DNA from: JANQPA01 sp964548175
GTDB lineage: Bacteria > Bacteroidota > Bacteroidia > Chitinophagales > Saprospiraceae
Direction of reading: 5' to 3'
DNA length: 64,000 bases
Assembly: GCA_964548175.1 (NCBI GenBank)
Contig: CAZJQS010000020.1
Coordinates: 1-64,000, forward strand
Position numbers and translations under genes: made by a program. Under the pieces are notes generated by a model that was not told the origin of the DNA, ran no database searches, and saw only the letters and a program-made list of their open reading frames with translations. Of the stretch, positions 8,440 through 18,094 are shown one piece after another; positions within the stretch are counted from its first letter, which is position 1; the number at the start of each line of letters is the position of its first letter.

Positions 8440-8991
8440 TTATTTCACCTCCATGGGCACTCTTATCATAGTTTTATCCCAGATCAGGCTCATGACCAGG
8501 GGATCTTCTTCCAGTTGAATGGTGAGCATTTCAGTAACTTCTTTCTGGTTGATCACCGGCGCCATGGTTTTCAGGGCGTCGTGTTCCGGATCCCGACTGG
8601 CACTACCGTTGAAACTAATCCCCCAGCCGTACATTTTATCGTTAAAAATGACGGTCCAGTTGTCTTTATCAGGAATGGTCCATAGGGTATATTTTCCGGC
8701 AGGTAATGTCTGGCCGTCGATGATCAGGTCCTTATTGGTGCTGAAAGTCGTTGCTTCATTGGCGCCGGTACGCCATACCTCATTGTAGGGAACCAGCTCC
8801 CCGAAAATTACCCGTCCTTTCTTGCTGGGGCGGTTGTAATAAACCGATAATTCGAGGTCACCGCTGCTAAGTGTGACCGTGTCTTCAGGGCTGGCCTTTT
8901 TTGTTTGTTGTTTTAGCAGCGGCCACGCCAGGAACGAAATGACGATCAAAGCGCCTACGATGATCCCGATCCAGATAAGTACTTTTTTCAT
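8440..8991 (-). CDS. DUF2911 domain-containing protein
   Basis: A 183-residue protein with an N-terminal membrane anchor (VLIWIGIIVGALIVISFLA) and a DUF2911 domain across the rest. The domain is recognised from SVYYNRPSKKGRVIFGELVP, VWRTGANEATTF, LPAGKYTLWTIPDK and the C-terminal strand. The function of the family is unknown; it is common in Bacteroidota as a periplasmic or surface protein. It is the last gene of a leftward cluster with the flippase and the M16 peptidase, 35 bases after the peptidase stop. Confidence 0.88.
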   Translation of the reverse strand: MKKVLIWIGIIVGALIVISFLAWPLLKQQTKKASPEDTVTLSSGDLELSVYYNRPSKKGRVIFGELVPYNEVWRTGANEATTFSTNKDLIIDGQTLPAGKYTLWTIPDKDNWTVIFNDKMYGWGISFNGSASRDPEHDALKTMAPVINQKEVTEMLTIQLEEDPLVMSLIWDKTMIRVPMEVK

Positions 8992-9026
8992 ATTGATGTT
9001 GATTTGGTTTATTAAGCTAATTCATG

Positions 9027-11873
9027 TTACTCTACCGGAGCATTTAAAAGAATGGCCTTTCCATATCCCAGTTGCTCCATTCGATCCATCTGCGTGGCAG
9101 CATCGCCAACCACCAGATAGATCATCTTGTCCGGATCGGCATATTGTTCTGCAAGCTCACTGATCTTTTCAACTGTCATGCTCTTTATGATCTCCTCTCT
9201 TTCTTTTACATAATCCGGCGACCAGCCGTAAGCGCTGACCTTTTCGAGCATGTTCAGTTTAGCGTCCATAGTTTCAAATGCTCTTGCCTGACCCTTTACG
9301 AGCGCACTCTTTGTGGTTTCCAGGTCTTTTTCCGTAAAAGTGCGAGGATATTGCGCCAAAATGTCTCTGACCAGCTGAGCGGCCTCATAGGTAATGTTCG
9401 TTCTTACTCCGCTGCCGATCACAAAGGGCCCCGGCTGCTCTGATCCTTGAAAGCCGGAGCGGATACCATAAGTGTATCCCTTGCCTTCGCGCAGCTCCTG
9501 GGTAAGCCGCGAAGCAAAACCACCTCCGCCCAAAATGTAGTTCATTACTGTAGCCGGGTAGTAGTCGGGATGATTTTCCGGCATCGCCAGATAACCCAAC
9601 CGCAAAACGGATTGCTTAGCATCCGGCACGTCATAAAAGTAAATCTTTGACTTGTCGACAACCGGCAGTACCGGTTGGTCAGGAATATCAACAGGCTTGC
9701 TTTCCCATTTGTTTTGCAGATCGGTCAAAGAGGCCATGACTTCTTTTTGACTGACGTCTCCTACGATGAGGAAGCTGGCGACAGAAGGTGAGAGGTGGGT
9801 CTGATGATAACGCTTCAGGTCCTCGATCGTAATGGCTTCAACCGATACGGGATTACCCAGAACATTGTTGGACAAAATATGGTCCTCTCCGTATAACAGC
9901 TCTTTAAAGGAATTGTCTGCAATGCTGTTGGGACGGGCGCGTTCATCTGCCAAACGGCTCATCACGCTTTGTTTGGCCAGCGCAAATTCCTTTTCATCCC
10001 ATCTTGGCTCCAGCAGCATTTCCTCCACCAGGTCCAAGGTCTTTGCATAATTTCGAGCAAGTGAATTGCCGAAAATGACCATTTCCTTCTCGGTAGCCCG
10101 AATGCTGATCCTGGCCCCTAAAGCATCTATGGCGGCCTCAAGCTCTTCGGGTGTCTTGTTTTGCGTGCCTTTGGTCATCAGCTGAGCGACCATATTGGCC
10201 AGGCCTACCTTGTTGGGATCGTCTAGCAACATTCCCCCTTTGATGCGCAGCGTAAACTGCACCAGAGGCAGTTCATCGTTATCAATACCGAACACCTTAA
10301 CCCCAGTGCTCAATTTGTCCTCCCAAACATCGGGTACTTTTAGTTGGATCGGCCTGCCGTAAGGGGGTTCGATGGTGCGGTCAAAACCAGAAGGTGTGCG
10401 TTCATAAGCGACCGTTTCCGGTAATTCAAAAGTTTCATCCGCCCTCCCCTGAATGATCTTTTCTTCCACAACGGCAGCTCTTTCCGAGCCTTCAATGATC
10501 AAAGCAGCCTGGTCTTTGGGGACAAAGCTGGTGGCGACAAAGGGCTTTTCCTTGATGTACTTTTCGTACACCCGCATCACATCGGATTCGGTAACGGCTA
10601 AAATTCTCTTTATGTCTTCATTAATGTAGCTGGGATCATTAGCGAAAATATTATACTGCGCCAGTTGAAAAGCTTTGCCGAGCACGCTGGACAAGCGGTT
10701 GTAGAAGTCTGTTTCCAGCCTGGCCTTTATGCGATCCAGGTCGGTCTGTGTGAAACCTTCTTCTTCAAAGCGAGCAAATGCTTCCTGAACGGCAGCGTAC
10801 ACCTGGTCGAGGTCAGTATTCGAAAAGGCCTGCACGGTCAGGTAAAATTCGCCGGCCAGCTCGTAATTGGTGTTCCTTGCAGAAACCGAGGAAGACAATT
10901 GTTTTTCTTCAACCATGACTTTCTGAAAAGGCGCTTTTTTACCCTCAGTAAGCAGGTCGGCCAAAATTTCCAGCGGGTAGGCGTCCGGATGATAGACTTC
11001 AACCGTGGGCCAGGCCATTTGCAATTGAGGCAGACGGGCAAAATTGTCCTCATGATAGCGGAAGGTGGATTCGTCCAGCTGAGCCGCCCTTTTTTCCAGG
11101 GGCTGGATATCCTCTCCTCTCTTGATCTCAGCAAAATATTTTTCCACCCATTCCCGGGCCTGCTTAGACTCGAAATCGCCGGCAACCACCAGCGTGCAAT
11201 TGTTCGGAACATACCATTTATTGTAAAACTCCTTCACATCGGCCAGCGTAGCCCTCTGCAAGTCTTCCAGCGAACCGATGACCTGCCAGTTGTACGGATG
11301 GTCTTCCGGATACATATTTTTCCCAATAACGTAACTGGCGTGTCCATAAGGGCGGTTGTCGTAGCTTTGACGCTTTTCATTTTTAACGACTTGTTTTTCC
11401 TTTGCGACTACACCTTCGGTTACGGTATTAATAAAGAAACCGAGCTTGTCGGCTTCCGCCCAGAGTAGTTTTTCCAGTGCATCGCTGGGCGCCAACTGGT
11501 AGTAATTGGTGCGGTCACGGCTGGTGGAGCCGTTGGCGCCCGAGCCGCCTACTTTTGCATTCAGCTTATCAAGGCCGCCTTTACCCAGGTTTTCGGATTC
11601 CAGGAATAAAAGGTGTTCAAATAAGTGCGCAAAACCGGTCTTGCCGGTTTTCTCCCTGGCGGACCCAACGTGAAAGGTGAGCGCTACGGCGACGACCGGG
11701 TCGGAATGATCCTGATGGAAAATGACTTCCAGCCCGTTCTCAAGGGTGAACTTTTCAAAATTAACGCTGAATTCTTTTTTTGCAGGTGCGGAAGGAGATT
11801 GCTCTGAACAAGCTGCCAGCAATAACAACGGAAGGCAGCAGACGAGCATCACTTTTAATCGTAATGATGTCAT
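9027..11873 (-). CDS. M16 family zinc metallopeptidase (two-lobed), lipoprotein
   Basis: A 948-residue insulinase/pitrilysin-type peptidase with two M16 halves in one chain. The N-terminal half keeps the inverted zinc motif HLFEH (in GFAHLFEHLLFLE) and a downstream Glu in VVKNEKRQ for the third ligand, so it should be active. The C-terminal half (from about residue 500) is the usual non-catalytic lobe, with GGGGFASRLTQELREGKGYT as the typical R/Y substrate-holding motif. The signal peptide ends in LLAAC, a lipobox, so the protein should be anchored in an envelope membrane. Its start overlaps the flippase stop by four bases (ATGA), so translation is probably coupled. Confidence 0.93.
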   Translation of the reverse strand: MTSLRLKVMLVCCLPLLLLAACSEQSPSAPAKKEFSVNFEKFTLENGLEVIFHQDHSDPVVAVALTFHVGSAREKTGKTGFAHLFEHLLFLESENLGKGGLDKLNAKVGGSGANGSTSRDRTNYYQLAPSDALEKLLWAEADKLGFFINTVTEGVVAKEKQVVKNEKRQSYDNRPYGHASYVIGKNMYPEDHPYNWQVIGSLEDLQRATLADVKEFYNKWYVPNNCTLVVAGDFESKQAREWVEKYFAEIKRGEDIQPLEKRAAQLDESTFRYHEDNFARLPQLQMAWPTVEVYHPDAYPLEILADLLTEGKKAPFQKVMVEEKQLSSSVSARNTNYELAGEFYLTVQAFSNTDLDQVYAAVQEAFARFEEEGFTQTDLDRIKARLETDFYNRLSSVLGKAFQLAQYNIFANDPSYINEDIKRILAVTESDVMRVYEKYIKEKPFVATSFVPKDQAALIIEGSERAAVVEEKIIQGRADETFELPETVAYERTPSGFDRTIEPPYGRPIQLKVPDVWEDKLSTGVKVFGIDNDELPLVQFTLRIKGGMLLDDPNKVGLANMVAQLMTKGTQNKTPEELEAAIDALGARISIRATEKEMVIFGNSLARNYAKTLDLVEEMLLEPRWDEKEFALAKQSVMSRLADERARPNSIADNSFKELLYGEDHILSNNVLGNPVSVEAITIEDLKRYHQTHLSPSVASFLIVGDVSQKEVMASLTDLQNKWESKPVDIPDQPVLPVVDKSKIYFYDVPDAKQSVLRLGYLAMPENHPDYYPATVMNYILGGGGFASRLTQELREGKGYTYGIRSGFQGSEQPGPFVIGSGVRTNITYEAAQLVRDILAQYPRTFTEKDLETTKSALVKGQARAFETMDAKLNMLEKVSAYGWSPDYVKEREEIIKSMTVEKISELAEQYADPDKMIYLVVGDAATQMDRMEQLGYGKAILLNAPVE

Positions 11874-13438
11874 ATCTGTTTGTTTTGCTTGAATCTTAAC
11901 AATAACCGTTTAATATAAGCCCTTTCCAACAATAAAAAGCAGCCGACAACCACTAAAAAGATCAGGGTGTTCAATAAAAGCGAGAGCCCCAGTTGATCTC
12001 CGATTTGCGGCCGCAGTATCATCGAGAGCACAACGCCGGCCGTAGCCAGGAAAAAGTAAGAGGCTATGCGCTTGATGGGATAGGGAATGGGTTTGTACCT
12101 GCGGCCGGTCCAGTAGCTGGTTATGGCCATGAAGCTATAGCAGGCAAGGGCGGCCCAGGCCGGCCCATAGATCCCGTAAACAGGGATCAGCCAAAAGTTA
12201 AGTCCTATGGTGATGGCGGAGCCGCCCAGGGCGATATATCCGCCGAACCGGGTCATATCCTCTAATTTGTACCAAATGGAAAAATTGTAGAAAAGCCCTA
12301 AAAAGAAGTAAGCTGCCAGAAGAATAGGGACGATCTCGAGCCCTTCCCGGTAGTTTTTTCCCAAAAAGAACTGGATAATGTCCAAATAGCATATGACTCC
12401 TAAGAAGGCCAGGCTGCCGACTAAGGCAAACGCCTGGGCTACGTCAGCATACGTCTGGGTCGCATTTTGCTCTTCTGCATTTCTAAAGAAAAAGGGCTCC
12501 GCTGCATAATTGAAAGCCTGTGTAAACAAGTTCATAATTACTGCCAGCTTGGCCACTGCTCCATACACTCCGGCCATAGCCCTGCCGACCTCCACCTCCT
12601 CATCGCCGTAAGCCCGCAGCATGGGTATGCCGATGAGTTGATTGATGACCCCGGCTAATCCGGCAATGACCAGCGGAAAGGCATAAACGATTATTTTTCG
12701 GAGCACAGGTTTTGAACCGTGGGGCATTTCTTCTTCCTCGTCGGAGGCTTCGTCCAGAGGCCGCAGGTCTTGCTGACTGACAAAAGTAATCCTGGCATAC
12801 ATCGGCAATAGGAACAGCAGAACCACGGCGCTGGCGATCAGGTTCGAAAGAAAAATATACCCCACCCTGTTGGCTTCATTGTAAAAACCAGCTGGTCCGT
12901 CCCATCCCTTTTCGATCATCCAGGGGCAGACTTCAAGGAAAAAGAAAATAAAAAGGATATTGATGACAATCCCCAGGATCTTCAATACCGCAAAGCGGAT
13001 AGGACGACTCTGCAGGCGAAGGCGTGCAAAAGGAATGGCAGAGAGGGCATCAAAAGCAATGATAAAGATGATCCACTGGATGAACTCGGGATGTTCGGGG
13101 TATTCTATAAAGTTAGCGATCGGCTTAGCATTGAACAACATCAATGTCCCAAGTATTAAGGTAATACTGAGCACCACCAGGGACGTCAGGGAAAAGCTCG
13201 TATCCAGCTGTCCTTTTCGACTTCCGAAACGAAAAAAGGTAGTCTCCATACGGAAGGTAAGAATGACCAGCAGCCAGGCGGTATGCGTATACATCTCTGA
13301 AATGATCCCATAATCTGCCCGGGCGCTGAATTCACGGGTCAGATAGGGCGTTAGGATGACCCAGTTGAGCAATCGGCTCAAAATGCTGCTAATCCCGTAA
13401 ATGGCCGTTTCTCCTGCAAGTTTCCTTAATACGGACAT
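11870..13438 (-). CDS. Polysaccharide flippase (Wzx/MATE-like) family membrane protein
   Basis: A 522-residue integral membrane protein with about 12-14 hydrophobic helices, of the MOP superfamily that flips lipid-linked sugars across the inner membrane. The start MSVLRKLAGETAIYGISS is typical; an upstream Met at 13459 would add seven residues. A hydrophilic acidic loop in the middle (DEASDEEEEMPHGSK) separates the two halves. No glycosyltransferases surround it, so its substrate is not shown by context; it is instead coupled to the M16 peptidase through a four-base overlap. Confidence 0.88.
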   Translation of the reverse strand: MSVLRKLAGETAIYGISSILSRLLNWVILTPYLTREFSARADYGIISEMYTHTAWLLVILTFRMETTFFRFGSRKGQLDTSFSLTSLVVLSITLILGTLMLFNAKPIANFIEYPEHPEFIQWIIFIIAFDALSAIPFARLRLQSRPIRFAVLKILGIVINILFIFFFLEVCPWMIEKGWDGPAGFYNEANRVGYIFLSNLIASAVVLLFLLPMYARITFVSQQDLRPLDEASDEEEEMPHGSKPVLRKIIVYAFPLVIAGLAGVINQLIGIPMLRAYGDEEVEVGRAMAGVYGAVAKLAVIMNLFTQAFNYAAEPFFFRNAEEQNATQTYADVAQAFALVGSLAFLGVICYLDIIQFFLGKNYREGLEIVPILLAAYFFLGLFYNFSIWYKLEDMTRFGGYIALGGSAITIGLNFWLIPVYGIYGPAWAALACYSFMAITSYWTGRRYKPIPYPIKRIASYFFLATAGVVLSMILRPQIGDQLGLSLLLNTLIFLVVVGCFLLLERAYIKRLLLRFKQNKQI

Positions 13439-13754
13439 ATGAAATTCAGCGTTTTTCAAAGAAGGATAAATGAAGCGAAATACCGTTTAACGGTAGCTCA
13501 AAATTAAACTATTTCCTCAACCCTACCGATTAAAGATGGTAAAGTAACGACTTTTGTTTATAACTTTTCTGAAAAGCAAAAAACTCCGGGATTCGCTTAA
13601 TATCAAAAGATTAGTTGTTATTTTCGCGTATTTAAAGTTAGCAGGATCGTTTGAAAAGCATGCTTGCCGCATAATCCTGCTCTCAAATATGGCTTTACTG
13701 CAACTCAGAAAAGCATATTTAGTACAAGTTGGGCATATAAGTAAAATTTAATAT
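13439..13754. other. Divergent intergenic region
   Basis: AT-rich spacer between the flippase and the M42 peptidase. TAATTTTG occurs on the minus strand at 13499-13506, an exact TAnnTTTG match, but without a -33 partner at the right distance. The open frame at 13554-13751 lacks family features. I see no RNA gene. Confidence 0.4.
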
Positions 13755-14855
13755 ATGATTAATATTGCACTCCTAAAGAATATTTGTGAAACGCCAGGGG
13801 CCCCTGGGTTTGAACAGCGCATCCGCCAACTCGTCATCGAGGAGGTCCAGCCGCTGGTTGATGAGCTCTCCGTAGACAATATGGGAAACGTCATCGCCGT
13901 CAAAAAAGGTAAGTCGTCCAAAAAAGTAATGATCGCAGCTCACATGGATGAAATCAGCTTTATCGTGACCCACATTGAGGACGAAGGCTTTCTTCGCTTC
14001 CACCCCCTTGGGGGCTTCGACCCCAAAACGCTTACCTCGCAGCGTGTGATCGTTCATGGGAAAAAAGACATAATGGGAGTGATGGGGTCTAAACCGATCC
14101 ACCTGATGAAACCGGAGGAACGCAACAAAACTGTTCCCATCAATGAGTATTATATTGATCTGGGCCTCGATAAAGAGGAAGTGAAAAAGATCGTATCGGT
14201 CGGTGATCCGGTTACGCGTAAAGGAGACCTCATGGAAATGGGTGACTGTGTAAATGGTAAATCCCTGGACAATCGCGTTTCTGTTTTTATTTTGATCGAG
14301 ACGCTCCGAAAGTTGAAAGACGAGGAAGTTCCTTTTGATGTATATGGGGTATTCACCGTACAGGAAGAGGTAGGCCTGAGGGGCGCCATTTCTTCTGCCC
14401 ACCTTATCGATCCGGATTTTGGATTTGGGCTGGATGTGACCATTGCTTTTGACGTGCCGGGCGCACAGGCTCATGAGATGGTCACCCGACTGGGAAAGGG
14501 CACGGCTATTAAGATTATGGACGGCTCTGTCATTTCAGACTACCGCATGGTGAACTACCTGACCCAGCTCGCAGAAAAGCATAACATTAACGCCCAAAAG
14601 GAAATTCTCCCGGCAGGAGGCACCGATACCGCCGGCGTTCAGCGCTATGGCAAAAAGGGGGCGATCTCCGGAGCGATCTCCATACCCTTGCGTCACATCC
14701 ACCAAACCATTGAAATGGCCCATAAAAAGGATATTCAGGAAAGCATAGACCTGCTTACCGCCGCCCTGCAAAACCTGGATCAGTACAATTGGGGATTTGA
14801 CTATGCGCCACCTGCCAATCATAAAGAAGAAGACGAAGATGACCTGTTTTCATGA
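13755..14855 (+). CDS. M42 family aminopeptidase (glutamyl aminopeptidase-like)
   Basis: A 366-residue cytoplasmic dimetal aminopeptidase of the M42 (FrvX/PepA-like) family, trimming peptides from their N terminus. Ligands and catalytic residues are in order: the His of AAHMDE, the Asp of KSLDNRVS, the Glu pair of TVQEEVGLRG, the Asp of FGLDVTIAFDVPG and the His of LRHIHQTIE. The start MINIALLKNICETPGAPGFE fits the family. The C-terminal tail is acidic (HKEEDEDDLFS). It precedes the pterin dehydratase by about 110 bases that hold a weak hairpin. Confidence 0.93.
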   Translation: MINIALLKNICETPGAPGFEQRIRQLVIEEVQPLVDELSVDNMGNVIAVKKGKSSKKVMIAAHMDEISFIVTHIEDEGFLRFHPLGGFDPKTLTSQRVIVHGKKDIMGVMGSKPIHLMKPEERNKTVPINEYYIDLGLDKEEVKKIVSVGDPVTRKGDLMEMGDCVNGKSLDNRVSVFILIETLRKLKDEEVPFDVYGVFTVQEEVGLRGAISSAHLIDPDFGFGLDVTIAFDVPGAQAHEMVTRLGKGTAIKIMDGSVISDYRMVNYLTQLAEKHNINAQKEILPAGGTDTAGVQRYGKKGAISGAISIPLRHIHQTIEMAHKKDIQESIDLLTAALQNLDQYNWGFDYAPPANHKEEDEDDLFS

Positions 14856-14901
14856 ACGTTTAGGCAGTAGGACTGTTCCATAAACGAAAGTAACTTACAA
14901 G

Positions 14902-14931
14902 GCTTGCGCTTTTGTTGCAAGCTGAGTTTTT
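14902..14931 (+). terminator. Weak hairpin with T run after the M42 gene
   Basis: gcttgc (14902-14907) pairs with gcaagc (14917-14922), and gagtttttcgg follows. The short stem and broken T run make it a weak or partial terminator. Confidence 0.4.
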
Positions 14932-14964
14932 CGGCAACAGTTGTTTTGTCCAAAACCTATTATC

Positions 14965-15210
14965 ATGATGTGGAAAGAAAAAAATAATCAATTAACGGCT
15001 CAATTCGAGTTTGATGATTTCATCCAGGCTTTTTCCTTTATGACGGAAGTGGCTTTTCATGCCGAAAAAGCCAACCATCATCCCGACTGGAATAACGTTT
15101 ACAACAAAGTTACCATTCACTTAAGCACTCACGACGCCGGTGACGTAGTAACCGAAAAAGACCGCAGCCTGGCCAAAGCCATCGATCAGGTTTATGAGAA
15201 ATATAAATAA
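14965..15210 (+). CDS. 4a-hydroxytetrahydrobiopterin dehydratase (pterin carbinolamine dehydratase)
   Basis: An 81-residue PCD/DCoH enzyme that dehydrates 4a-hydroxy-tetrahydropterin, recycling the cofactor of aromatic amino acid hydroxylases. The family signature is present: EKANHHPDWNNVYNKV with the catalytic His pair, then IHLSTHDAGDVTEKD-like sequence (here DAGDVVTEKDRSLAK). The start is one of two adjacent ATGs at 14965 and 14968; an in-frame TTG at 14941 is unlikely. No pterin-dependent hydroxylase is visible nearby, so its partner must be elsewhere. Confidence 0.9.
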   Translation: MMWKEKNNQLTAQFEFDDFIQAFSFMTEVAFHAEKANHHPDWNNVYNKVTIHLSTHDAGDVVTEKDRSLAKAIDQVYEKYK

Positions 15211-15258
15211 AGTGGAAACGGCTGGCGGAGCCCGTCATTTGTGCTTTCTAAACTTCTT

Positions 15259-16092
15259 ATGAATCCTAACGCCATCAATTTTTCTTTTGGCCTTTTTCTG
15301 ATGACCGGCAGCCTTTCTTTTCTGGTCAACGCCTTTTGGGGGCTCTGGGCAAAGTGGCCGGTGCTGTATCTGTTTCCTGCGGCTTTGCTGGGATTGGTTT
15401 TACTACTTCATGCGTGGCATCATCTGGGGTTTTACCGAACCCTTTTGTTTTTTATGATCAGCGGTTCTATCGTGCTTATTGCGGAGAATCTTGCTATTTG
15501 GTGGCAACCCTTTGGCCGCTACGAATTTCACCTGGATAGCCCCTGGAGTATTGGAGAAGTTCCGCTTTTGGTATTGACTGCCTGGGGGTTTTTCATTTAC
15601 ACCGGATATGCAGTGAGTAACGGCTGGTTGTGGGCAGCGGGAAAAGAGAAACCTTCCCGGCATGCTGCGGGCAAAGGATATTTACTCGCAGGACTGGTTC
15701 TGTCAGATGCCTTTCTGATCACTGCCATCGACCTGATGCTGGATCCGGTACAGCAATTTGAAAAAAACTGGACCTGGATAGATGGAGGCTCTTTTTTCGG
15801 TACGCCGGTGGGGAATTATCTGGGTTGGCTAGCTGTGGTGGGAACGTCCTCCTTCCTTTTCCGGATCGTAGAATACCGCAAACCCGATCATAAAGAGCCG
15901 GTAAAACCCTTGTTTGCCCTTCCCGTACTGATCTATTTGCTGTTGGCCTTTTTTTACTTGTACGCCGCTTACAAATATTTCGGCTGGCCCCTGCTCTGGA
16001 TAGGATTGGTAAGCACTTTACCTTTGCCTTTAATTATCCTGATTATGGGTTCATATAAAAAGTCAGCTTTTTATTCAAGCCCAACAAAATGA
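15259..16092 (+). CDS. CruF-like carotenoid biosynthesis membrane protein
   Basis: A 277-residue protein with about seven to eight hydrophobic helices. It matches the carotenoid 1,2-hydratase family that includes CruF and haloarchaeal CruF/BoaA relatives, which add water to the end of a linear carotene. The recognisable core is LMLDPVQQ followed by W-T-W-IDGGSFFGTPVGNYLGWL, the family's conserved Asp and Trp region. An in-frame GTG at 15241 would add six residues; the ATG at 15259 is preferred. It is 48 bases after the pterin dehydratase and a hairpin follows it. No other carotenoid gene is adjacent. Confidence 0.82.
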   Translation: MNPNAINFSFGLFLMTGSLSFLVNAFWGLWAKWPVLYLFPAALLGLVLLLHAWHHLGFYRTLLFFMISGSIVLIAENLAIWWQPFGRYEFHLDSPWSIGEVPLLVLTAWGFFIYTGYAVSNGWLWAAGKEKPSRHAAGKGYLLAGLVLSDAFLITAIDLMLDPVQQFEKNWTWIDGGSFFGTPVGNYLGWLAVVGTSSFLFRIVEYRKPDHKEPVKPLFALPVLIYLLLAFFYLYAAYKYFGWPLLWIGLVSTLPLPLIILIMGSYKKSAFYSSPTK

Positions 16093-16130
16093 CTTTTTAT
16101 CCATTGGACATTATTATTCTACCCAAATGG

Positions 16131-16148
16131 AACCCCTGTCGGGGTTTT
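16131..16148 (+). terminator. Short hairpin terminator after the CruF-like gene
   Basis: aacccc (16131-16136) pairs with ggggtt (16141-16146) around tgtc, followed by a short T stretch. It lies between two converging genes. Confidence 0.5.
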
Positions 16149-16201
16149 CGGTACTGAATAATTGACCTTACCCAGGGCAATGCTCTGCTGGATATGGTCA
16201 G

Positions 16202-18094
16202 TTAATAAGCTCTTATATCCTTTTTCTCCATATAGTTCATAAAAGCTCTGTTAACGACGCGATTGCCGCCGGGAGTCGGATAATTACCCGAAAAATACCA
16301 GTCGCCGTTATTGTTCGGGCAGGCATTTCTCAGCCCTTCGATGGTTTGATATATGACGTCTACTTCGGGGATAATGTCTTTAGGTGTGATGATCTCGCTA
16401 ATCTTCTGGGAAACTTCTTCATAGGAAAACTGATCATACAGTGCTGCAACTTCGTTGTTGATCTCTTCCTTGGGTTTGTCCTTTTGCGCCAGACAACGTT
16501 CATAAGCTTCTTCCAACAAATACTCCCTGTTATGTTCTTCCAGTAAAGCGACGAGGGCTCTGAAAGCCACAAATTCTTTCATTTTCGACATATCGATGCC
16601 GTAGCAATCCGGGAAACGTATTTGCGGCGCTGAAGAGACAATAATGATCTTTTTAGGCTTCAACCTGGAAACGATCTGAAGGATGCTGTCCCTGAGTGTG
16701 GTGCCGCGCACGATGGAGTCATCCAGCAATACAAGCGTATCGACATTATCCTTGACGATTCCGTAAGTCACATCATAAACATAGGAAACCAGTTTTCCCC
16801 GCGAGGTGGTGTCGGCGATAAAAGTACGTTGTCTGAGGTCTTTGACCACCAACTTTTCTATCCTTGCTTTCATGGTAAGGATCTTCTCTAGTTCCTGATC
16901 GTTTATCTGATCGCCCATTTCCAGAATCTTTTTCTTTTTGATCTCATTCAAGCGATCGTTTAGGCCTTCCGTCAAACCGAAAAAGGCCGATTCAGCGGTG
17001 TTAGGAACGAAAGAAAAAACGGTGTTCTCAAAGTCGTAGTCAACAGCTCTAAGGACAACGTCTACGAGCTGATAACCGAGCTTTTTCCTTTCGAGGTAAA
17101 TATCCCGGTCGGTGCCTCTGGAAAAATAGATGCGCTCGAAGGAGCAGGCCTTGCGTTCCAGTTGTTCGATAAAAGGTTCTTCCGAGATGATGCCGTTATG
17201 CTTAATAACGAGGGCATGGCCTCGTTTCAGTTCTTTGACTTTATTGATGTTGACGTCAAAGGCTGTTTGAATAGCCGGGCGTTCGGAGGCGACGACGGCC
17301 ACCTCTTCATCATAATAGTAAAAAGCCGGACGAATGCCGGAGGGATCCCTGATAACGAAAGCGTCACCATGACCGATGAGGCCTGCCATGACGTATCCGC
17401 CGTCGAATCTGCGGCTGGCTCTTTTAAGCAGCCGGTGAACATCGAGTCCATCGAAGATCAGCTGATTGATCTCCCGGTTGGAATAGCCGTCGGGTTTAAA
17501 CCAGGTATGCAGGCGCTGGACTTCATCATCGAGGAAGTGACCCAGTTTTTCAAGAACGGTAACGGTGTCGGATTTTTCTTTAGGATACTGGCCAAGTTCC
17601 ACCAATTCGTCGAACAACTCGTCGACGTTGGTGAGGTTAAAATTACCGGCCAGGATGAGGTTTCGGCTGATCCAGTTGTTTTGGCGCAGGAAGGGGTGGC
17701 AGGTTTCAATGGTATTATCTCCATGCGTTCCGTAGCGCAGGTGGCCGAGGAGCAATTCGCCGGTATAAGGTTTGTTGGCCTTTAGCCAGGCGGGGTCTTC
17801 CAGTTTGTCGGCGGGAACGTCAACAAAGTGGAGTTGGATCTTTGCAAAAAGGTCATCGAGGTAATTGGGAGCATTGCTTCTTTTTCGGCTGATGTACCGG
17901 CTGCCTGGATCGCAATCCAGTTTGATGGTGGCCAGGCCGGCCCCATCCTGCCCGCGGTTGCGCTGTTTTTGCATCAGCAATTGGATTTTCTGGAGGCCAT
18001 ACAAGGCATTTCCGTACTTCTCCTGATAATACTCCAAAGGTTTGAGCAGGCGCACCAAAGCAATGCCACACTCGTGTTTTATAAAGTCGCTCAT
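16202..18094 (-). CDS. Amidophosphoribosyltransferase-like protein (long PurF form)
   Basis: A 630-residue protein with the two domains of glutamine PRPP amidotransferase, the first committed enzyme of purine synthesis. The class II glutaminase domain has Cys9 in KHECGIALV, then RNRGQDGAGLA, LGHLRYGTHG and the N/D pair AGNFNLTNVDE. The phosphoribosyltransferase domain has the PRPP loop LVLLDDSIVRGTT. It is about 130 residues longer than usual PurF (about 470-510), with extra sequence between the domains and at the C terminus. The nucleophile needs a free amino group, so an eight-residue propeptide would have to be removed. A second, standard PurF elsewhere is likely; whether this one makes phosphoribosylamine is not shown. 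Confidence 0.85.
   Translation of the reverse strand: MSDFIKHECGIALVRLLKPLEYYQEKYGNALYGLQKIQLLMQKQRNRGQDGAGLATIKLDCDPGSRYISRKRSNAPNYLDDLFAKIQLHFVDVPADKLEDPAWLKANKPYTGELLLGHLRYGTHGDNTIETCHPFLRQNNWISRNLILAGNFNLTNVDELFDELVELGQYPKEKSDTVTVLEKLGHFLDDEVQRLHTWFKPDGYSNREINQLIFDGLDVHRLLKRASRRFDGGYVMAGLIGHGDAFVIRDPSGIRPAFYYYDEEVAVVASERPAIQTAFDVNINKVKELKRGHALVIKHNGIISEEPFIEQLERKACSFERIYFSRGTDRDIYLERKKLGYQLVDVVLRAVDYDFENTVFSFVPNTAESAFFGLTEGLNDRLNEIKKKKILEMGDQINDQELEKILTMKARIEKLVVKDLRQRTFIADTTSRGKLVSYVYDVTYGIVKDNVDTLVLLDDSIVRGTTLRDSILQIVSRLKPKKIIIVSSAPQIRFPDCYGIDMSKMKEFVAFRALVALLEEHNREYLLEEAYERCLAQKDKPKEEINNEVAALYDQFSYEEVSQKISEIITPKDIIPEVDVIYQTIEGLRNACPNNNGDWYFSGNYPTPGGNRVVNRAFMNYMEKKDIRAY

Noticed and set aside
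10665..11468. Long antisense frame of 267 residues within the M16 peptidase gene
   Set aside because: Its mirror is a well-conserved M16 lobe; the antisense product has no recognisable motifs or start context.
13554..13751. 65-residue frame upstream of the M42 gene
   Set aside because: Basic, irregular composition, no ribosome-binding context or family resemblance; it fills an AT-rich promoter region.
17162..17785. Antisense frame of 207 residues within the PurF-like gene
   Set aside because: It lies opposite the conserved glutaminase domain and has no family features.
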